Source: Batkoa obscura (lineage: Eukaryota; Entomophthoromycota; Entomophthoromycetes; Entomophthorales; Batkoaceae). From it: a DNA stretch of 64,000 bases. How positions within the stretch are numbered: the first letter of the stretch is position 1; every line of letters begins with the position of its first letter. Both the position numbers and the translations under genes were made by a program. The notes beneath the pieces are model-generated. The model searched no databases, was not told the origin of the DNA, and worked only from the letters and a program-made list of their open reading frames with translations. This document shows positions 58,252 to 64,000 of the stretch, piece after piece. The stretch lies in contig JASVEC010000021.1 of NCBI GenBank assembly GCA_030770535.1, forward strand, positions 816,001 to 880,000. Reading direction: 5' to 3'.

Positions 58252-61200
58252 TTAAGCAGCGGTAATACCTACTCCTCTTTGAGCAAATTGATGTTGAGAA
58301 ACATTAGATTTAACTTTGACCACAAACAATAGATCGGATCTATCCACATTGAGATACACTGGTAACTCCACTAAATTCTCTTCATCACTCTCCTTATCTT
58401 CCTTTTTATTCTTCCATCTTAATGAAGTAAACTGTACTTTTTGTTGTAACAATTTAGAAGGTAACATACTCTTGTCGGATAAATTTAATTCCCCACCTTC
58501 TAATTTTAATTCTTTAATTATAAAACAATCTGAATTGGTATTGTCTTCTCCTAAATAAACATCTAATACTAAATCTTCTAAAGACCAATTATTTCTTTGT
58601 GCAGCTACTTGACGAGTAGCGGTGATATAAGCTTCGGGTATAAATAAACCACCAATCCAAATTTTTAATGTAGCTAAATCTGTTTCAGTACCTGCTGAAG
58701 CAATCTCCTCCAGTTGTGATAACCTTTTACGGAAATCGGTAATCCAATTGGATACTGAATAAATCATTGGTACTTTGTATATTTTCCATTTGATTGGTAT
58801 ACTACCTTTATTGAGATCGCTTAATAATTGACGTAAATGATTGGTTTGTTTGATTTCACCACGGCATAAGGATAATATACTATTTAAATCAGATCTTACT
58901 GAGTTTAACAAAGAATATCCAATCGAATTTTCTCGATCAAATACACGGAATAGTGGGTTGGTCGAACTCTTTGGTGTACTTGGTAATAAAGATAATTTTT
59001 CAGGTAATAATTTAAGCCAAGATTCAGCAGAAGTAGCAATAGCTCGCATCCAAGCAGGTATTTGAATAGAGGTTGATTCTGTTTCATTGGATTTAATATT
59101 ATTAATCAAATCTTCAGAATCATCATCTACCATACTCTTCATTCTTCTTACGTTATTAATAAATGTATTTCCTTTTTGAGTTAATAATACTTTTTGAGCA
59201 TTACTTGGCAAACCCAACCAATTAGGGGGTTCAACATCGGGTAATTTATTACACCAATTAATAAATTGATCTAATTTAATAGCATCGGGTATAACTAATG
59301 GTGTTGTATTCTCTTCATATTTTTTAACTAATTCAAATTCTAAGTTATAACTGTCCTTTGTAAATATTGTATTAACAAAGGAATCTAGTAGTTTTTGATC
59401 AAATTCATTATCAATTTTACCCCCATAAACAGATTGGGCTAATAATGTACAAATTGCATCAAATGGTATTTTTTCAGGTGATAAATTACTTCTTCCTTTA
59501 GCTACACTATCCAACCAATTGTCTATTGTGGCTAATCCACAATTTAAATCGGCATCATTAAATTCATATATTTTGGACCAACCAAGGGGTACATAACGTA
59601 AACGTTCCTGTACAATAGCGTGAATCCAAGATACCAAGAAGTAAAGGCGGGATCTTTCAACAGGTCCATTTTCCAATTTAGATATATTAATTGATTTAAG
59701 AGATTCTTGTAAATTAGCTTTAATACCTGGCGGTGGTTCAAATAATAATACTCGAGACATACGTAATAAATTAACTGGTACTTTAGGATTTGTTTCCATT
59801 GTTAAAAATAATCGAAAGTTATTATGCGGTTTGAGACTATGCAATTTCTTTTCTAATTGTCCTAACCAAGATGGAGCTAAATGAACATTTTTTAATAAAA
59901 CCCATGTACCATTCTTTACTGCGTTAGTAATTGCTTGATCTGCTAATGAAAAGCCCTCAGCTGATCCCATTGCTACTGAGGTACAACGAGTAGACATTAT
60001 AGAAGCTAAATTATCTACTCTATTACTAGCATCATAACCAGGAATAGAACAAAGGGCAATTGGAGTAGGTGCTTTAACTTCGTTTAAAGTTAACTTTTTG
60101 AAATCTAATTCAATATCACCAAAGAACCTTGGTCCAAATACTTTTTCAACAAACAAAATTGAAGAAGATATTAATTGATCTGGATGAATACATTTAATTA
60201 CTAACAGCTTTTTAAATGTAATTTGAATTGGACTTAATTGAATTTCAGTCGACCAGCATTCAGGTACATTATTCAAATCGCCATTGTAATCAAATACAAA
60301 TGATTTCCATAGTTCTTCATTGTTAGCTGCATGAATTGCTAAATTACTAAATGAATCTAATTGCATCAAATCTGATAATGAATGAATCATATCCTCTGTA
60401 AATATATCTGTAGATAAACCTGAGTTTGTATGTTGATCGTTAATAGCTTCAATAGAACCAGTAAAAAAATTATATTCATTATCTTCAATTGGATGATTAA
60501 TGCTCTTCAAAAAGATATGAGTCAAGATAGTTGAAAAAGTCACATGGTCATCATGAAGTAAAGTTTGAGACACTCTTCTGAAACTCTCAATAAATAAATC
60601 CTTACTCAATATATTTAATCTTTCATTTTGATCTGTAATTCCAATCAAATTCTTGTTATCATTTAACACAAAATTAAAGATATCATAAAAGAAATCCAAT
60701 GAAAATTGATAAAAATGATGCAAAGAATGAATTTGATCAATAGCAAAAAAGATAGAACTACATGCTTGTGCTAATGGTGTAAAAGCAGCTGTAACTGCTT
60801 CTACTTCTTGAATTACAGTATCTGTTTCTTCTACTTTTCTAGCTACTTCTCCAGCTTCCCTTTTTAATGTTTCCAAAGTATCAATAACCGAATCGTCATC
60901 CAAAATATTACCTTTAGATTCACTTAAAGCAGCTAATAATGATTTTTCTAAATGACGTAAACGTAAACGATATTCTCCTTGAATTTTAATAATATCCGAT
61001 CGCTTCCTATCTGTTTCCGGACTTTCTGTTTTCAATACTTTATTTAAACATTGACTTTGTAAGGAACCTCTAGTTACTGTAAAATTAACAAAAGTAACAC
61101 GTGAACAAACATCAGGTGGGAAATTAACGGATGGATCACGGGTAGATAAAAACAAAGTAAAAGAAGGTGAAAAATCAATATCTTGTCCACCTAACCTTAT

Positions 61201-64000
61201 TAATACACGCCCACCAGTACGTCTTAATTCTCTGTTTAATACTGGATTCAATATTGGATCTAGATTTTCAACATCTTGGATTAACAATGGATTTCCAAAT
61301 CTTAATGCAGATTCTAAATTCTTAAGGAAAGAATCATCCAAGAAACTAGTGATTGTTATTTTCTTATCTTTAAATTCATTAGCTAAGAAATTAGTAGCTT
61401 GTCCGGAAGGATCAATAATTAATGGGTAGCGATTAAATCTTTTTAACATAATTGCATTTTCGATACATAAATCATCCGCTGGTAATGAATTATCTTGCCA
61501 TGCTTGTCTTTCATCAGCTGTAGATAGGTATTCGGTTAAGGATATTTCTTGCTTAAAATTAATACTTGATCTTATTAAATGACTTGTCCATTTTTCAAAC
61601 AAGATTTCTCGATATTGTTGATCAAAGTAACCACCATAAGCCATATAGGCTGCTGATAGTAAACAATCACCTACAATAGTAGCCATTTGAGTTTCAAATG
61701 CTTGGCTAGAAGCTTCCCAGCGTTCTTTTTCAGAAGATAAACTACCTAATAAGGTCATAGATCGATTCACTTTAGATTTGACTCTTTCCATTTCACCTTT
61801 AATAGATTGTACTTGTGAAATAAGTATAGCATATTCTTCTTTATAAGTTGAAATACTATTTTCTAAATCTTCGATCATCTGCATAATTTTACTAGCTTCA
61901 TTTTGTGTTTCTTTGGCTGAATTTTCAAGTACAACAACTTCATTACGTAATGGTCCAACACGGTCCAAAATGGAAGAATAATTGACTTGTGCAATTACCC
62001 ATTGAACTAACGGACCACAAGCTTTACTAGCTCGATTAACTGTTTCAAAATTAAAGTTACCATTAGACATATATTCTTTTTTGATTTTATCACGGATGCT
62101 ACGAGTTAATTTAGCTTCCGTTGTATAAGTCTCAATACTAGATATAAAATCGTCTCTTCTTAATATACCTTGGACTGATTTCCATGACTCAATTTTATGA
62201 CCTAATAAGATACATACCGATTCCATAGCTATTTTAACTGGTAAAGGTGGATTAGCCATAGAACGTACTTCTGTCAAATGTTGTTTTTTGATATTTCTAA
62301 CACTCTTTTGAGCTTCAATAACAGCTGGTTCAGCATTAGCCAAATCATCCATAACAATGGCTGTACGTTCAGCAATCGCTTTGTTTTTAATTTCTAATTC
62401 TGCTTGAATTTTAATAGAGTCTTCTTTTTTAGATTCTGCTTCTTGTTGGTCTGCTACCATCTTTTTTAACTTTTCATTAGCTTCCATATTCTTTTCATTT
62501 AATTCTTTTTCTTTTAATGCTAAGCTAGCTCTCAATTCTTCCACTTGAACAACTGTACTATGTAATTTTTCCAAACCAATGTTCAAATGACGCTGTTGAT
62601 CTTCCAAATCTTCTCTCTTTTCATTATGGAGTTTAACATAATGATTGATAAAATCAAGATAATGCCTTGGGGTAACATGATTATATCTACCTTGTCGTTT
62701 AGATAGCTTATTATTAACTTCATATAAGGTCATATGAACATAAACGAAGCCATTGATAAGGGCATCACGATGATTGGGGGGCATTGGTAAATCTCTATAA
62801 GCCACTTGAATATCATCTGGTGGTGTATACATTGGTAAATCAATATCCAATGTTTGAGTAAACTCTTTACCGACTTGAAAGAATGCTTGGTCAGACCAAT
62901 CACCAAACCAATCCAATACACAACGATTAAATAAAGCAGGAGAAGTAGCTGCGCGAGAACCAAGGCCACCTTCTGGTGGATTCATAGTAAATACGACATG
63001 TAAATTTTTCATGACTTGTTGAGTAAACCATTTATATAATTCTTCACCTGAATCTAACATTCTCCCTTCTCTTTGAGCTGCTTCTTTACATTGATTCATT
63101 AAAGCAGAATATTCATCTCCTTCAAATAAACCTGGTACTTCGGCATTAGCTAACAAGGTATTCATTCTCTCCAAAAAGCCGGAATCTAATACATTGGATT
63201 CATCCATAATGAAACAGATCTTTTCTCCTTTACAGCCTGCTCTTCTAAGTACAGTTCTTAAATCTTCGTCAAAATCATCACCTGTATATTTATTATGAGC
63301 TTTAATTTGAAAAATACTTAATCCATTCATCCAAGCAACAAATCGAGATAAAGTTGTTTTACCAGAGCCAGAAACACCAATTAATAACAAATGGCCTTGC
63401 ATTTGTCTAAATACACGATCAATCCTTAATACATGTTCTAAAACATCATTATGCAATACTAATGGAACATCTAATTCTTCTTCATAAAATACTTTTAATC
63501 TTGCTTTTGTATAATCCCTTAATTCATCTCTAGTAATTGGTATATAATGTTTGGATAACCAATTAGAGAATAAGATTGGACGAACTAATGCTTCTTCTTT
63601 ATTTAGATTGGGGAAATTTGTTATTGCTACTTCATCAATTAAATCATCGGTCCATTTCCTTTCGTCTTCATTAACCAATCGATCTTGAAATAATCTTAAA
63701 GCCTCATGTGCCCAAATACGTACTAATTCTTCTACACTTAAACTATCTAATGGTTTCATAGCTTCAAAGATACCCCTCATCCAACGCGTTAATTCACGTG
63801 GTGAATAAATATAATGGGCTTGAATATCTGGAGTAAATCTCTTTTGAGAAGCTAAATAAACATCTACCATAGCTGAAGTTAAATTATCGGAATAGCCTCT
63901 TAAATCTGGTATCATTTTAAGCATAGCTCTTGAGAATGTGCCATAAATTTGCTTTAATGATAATTCACCTGGATAATCTACCATAACCAATGGTGCATGT
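58252..64000 (-). CDS. DYN1: Cytoplasmic dynein heavy chain, C-terminal part (5' end beyond window)
   Basis: An open frame of more than 1,910 codons without intron runs off the right edge. It starts inside AAA3 (VDYPGELSLKQIYGTFSRAML, HYIYSPRELTRWMRGIFEA). AAA4 follows with Walker A GVSGSGKTTLSRF at about residue 205 of this part and Walker B ICFIMDESN at about 258. Next come a long antiparallel coiled-coil stalk and the microtubule-binding tip (around MANPPLPVKIAMESVCILLGHKI, about 580-700), then AAA5 with the usual degenerate P-loop (LIIDPSGQATNFL), AAA6 and the C-terminal domain (SNWITDFRKRLSQL and on to the end). The motor pulls cargo, nuclei and spindles toward microtubule minus ends. 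AAA4 looks able to bind nucleotide. The fragment is a bit under half of a full chain. It is cytoplasmic rather than axonemal, by AAA3/AAA4 similarity recalled from human DYNC1H1. Confidence 0.96.
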   Translation of the reverse strand, partial: HAPLVMVDYPGELSLKQIYGTFSRAMLKMIPDLRGYSDNLTSAMVDVYLASQKRFTPDIQAHYIYSPRELTRWMRGIFEAMKPLDSLSVEELVRIWAHEALRLFQDRLVNEDERKWTDDLIDEVAITNFPNLNKEEALVRPILFSNWLSKHYIPITRDELRDYTKARLKVFYEEELDVPLVLHNDVLEHVLRIDRVFRQMQGHLLLIGVSGSGKTTLSRFVAWMNGLSIFQIKAHNKYTGDDFDEDLRTVLRRAGCKGEKICFIMDESNVLDSGFLERMNTLLANAEVPGLFEGDEYSALMNQCKEAAQREGRMLDSGEELYKWFTQQVMKNLHVVFTMNPPEGGLGSRAATSPALFNRCVLDWFGDWSDQAFFQVGKEFTQTLDIDLPMYTPPDDIQVAYRDLPMPPNHRDALINGFVYVHMTLYEVNNKLSKRQGRYNHVTPRHYLDFINHYVKLHNEKREDLEDQQRHLNIGLEKLHSTVVQVEELRASLALKEKELNEKNMEANEKLKKMVADQQEAESKKEDSIKIQAELEIKNKAIAERTAIVMDDLANAEPAVIEAQKSVRNIKKQHLTEVRSMANPPLPVKIAMESVCILLGHKIESWKSVQGILRRDDFISSIETYTTEAKLTRSIRDKIKKEYMSNGNFNFETVNRASKACGPLVQWVIAQVNYSSILDRVGPLRNEVVVLENSAKETQNEASKIMQMIEDLENSISTYKEEYAILISQVQSIKGEMERVKSKVNRSMTLLGSLSSEKERWEASSQAFETQMATIVGDCLLSAAYMAYGGYFDQQYREILFEKWTSHLIRSSINFKQEISLTEYLSTADERQAWQDNSLPADDLCIENAIMLKRFNRYPLIIDPSGQATNFLANEFKDKKITITSFLDDSFLKNLESALRFGNPLLIQDVENLDPILNPVLNRELRRTGGRVLIRLGGQDIDFSPSFTLFLSTRDPSVNFPPDVCSRVTFVNFTVTRGSLQSQCLNKVLKTESPETDRKRSDIIKIQGEYRLRLRHLEKSLLAALSESKGNILDDDSVIDTLETLKREAGEVARKVEETDTVIQEVEAVTAAFTPLAQACSSIFFAIDQIHSLHHFYQFSLDFFYDIFNFVLNDNKNLIGITDQNERLNILSKDLFIESFRRVSQTLLHDDHVTFSTILTHIFLKSINHPIEDNEYNFFTGSIEAINDQHTNSGLSTDIFTEDMIHSLSDLMQLDSFSNLAIHAANNEELWKSFVFDYNGDLNNVPECWSTEIQLSPIQITFKKLLVIKCIHPDQLISSSILFVEKVFGPRFFGDIELDFKKLTLNEVKAPTPIALCSIPGYDASNRVDNLASIMSTRCTSVAMGSAEGFSLADQAITNAVKNGTWVLLKNVHLAPSWLGQLEKKLHSLKPHNNFRLFLTMETNPKVPVNLLRMSRVLLFEPPPGIKANLQESLKSINISKLENGPVERSRLYFLVSWIHAIVQERLRYVPLGWSKIYEFNDADLNCGLATIDNWLDSVAKGRSNLSPEKIPFDAICTLLAQSVYGGKIDNEFDQKLLDSFVNTIFTKDSYNLEFELVKKYEENTTPLVIPDAIKLDQFINWCNKLPDVEPPNWLGLPSNAQKVLLTQKGNTFINNVRRMKSMVDDDSEDLINNIKSNETESTSIQIPAWMRAIATSAESWLKLLPEKLSLLPSTPKSSTNPLFRVFDRENSIGYSLLNSVRSDLNSILSLCRGEIKQTNHLRQLLSDLNKGSIPIKWKIYKVPMIYSVSNWITDFRKRLSQLEEIASAGTETDLATLKIWIGGLFIPEAYITATRQVAAQRNNWSLEDLVLDVYLGEDNTNSDCFIIKELKLEGGELNLSDKSMLPSKLLQQKVQFTSLRWKNKKEDKESDEENLVELPVYLNVDRSDLLFVVKVKSNVSQHQFAQRGVGITAA

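Noticed and set aside
1-64000. CRISPR arrays, bacterial operons, ribosomal or other RNA genes
   Set aside because: The window is eukaryotic nuclear DNA. No regularly spaced repeats and no rRNA or convincing tRNA sequence were seen.

Overview
The window looks like nuclear DNA of an early-diverging fungus (not Dikarya). It is strongly AT-rich. Its genes carry many short GT-AG introns of about 42-75 bases, often with a CTAAC/TTAAT-like branch site. The gene set is fungal: a Cla4/PAK kinase with PH and CRIB domains, an Alr/Mnr2-type CorA, a Zrg17-type zinc transporter subunit, a Rhizomucor-type lipase, and GID ubiquitin-ligase subunits. It also holds genes that yeasts lack or carry in another form: Integrator subunit 2, Rheb, trimethyllysine dioxygenase and a membrane-tethered bZIP factor. 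An Entomophthoromycotina-like fungus (Conidiobolus and kin) would fit, but that is inference from composition and content only.

Layout. 0.8-5.7 kb: INTS2 homologue with about 25 exons (+). 5.8-6.9 kb: mitochondrial EF-Ts (-). 7.4-8.3 kb: secreted LPMO-like protein. 9.5-9.9 kb: small acyl-carrier-like mitochondrial protein. 9.9-13.4 kb: no gene, but a dense cluster of one small inverted-repeat element. 13.4-15.5 kb: PAK kinase. 16.2-17.7 kb: RMD5/GID2-type ubiquitin ligase. 17.9-19.4 kb: CorA (-). 20.8-22.7 kb: zinc transporter (-), divergent from the PP6/Sit4 phosphatase at 23.0-24.3 kb. 25.5-25.9 kb: small heat-shock protein. 27.9-29.1 kb: class 3 lipase. 29.1-36.0 kb: transposon-rich, with a decayed DNA-transposase gene interrupted by one of the small elements. 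36.0-40.6 kb: two paralogous membrane-anchored kelch proteins. 41.0-42.8 kb: trimethyllysine dioxygenase. 45.0-45.7 kb: Rheb with one extra base. 46.4-47.8 kb: decayed LRR-like gene. 48.6-50.4 kb: gamma-glutamyltransferase. 52.2-53.0 kb: GID8. 53.8-55.6 kb: bZIP with a transmembrane segment. 58.3 kb to the right edge: C-terminal 45% or so of cytoplasmic dynein heavy chain.

The most striking non-genic feature is a family of about 23 copies of a 91-101 bp miniature inverted-repeat element with GGGGATGT termini. Four copies have non-palindromic 4-bp direct flanks (AAAT three times, TAAT once), so the target duplication appears to be 4 bp rather than TA. All copies lie outside recognised exons.

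Functional links: RMD5 and GID8 belong to the same GID/CTLH E3 complex. Rheb, PP6/Sit4 and GID are all nutrient-signalling parts. The lipase, LPMO-like protein, gamma-glutamyltransferase and kelch proteins form a secreted or cell-surface set. EF-Ts, the carrier-like protein and trimethyllysine dioxygenase appear mitochondrial. Exon boundaries were read by eye from splice motifs and reading-frame continuity. No similarity search was run.
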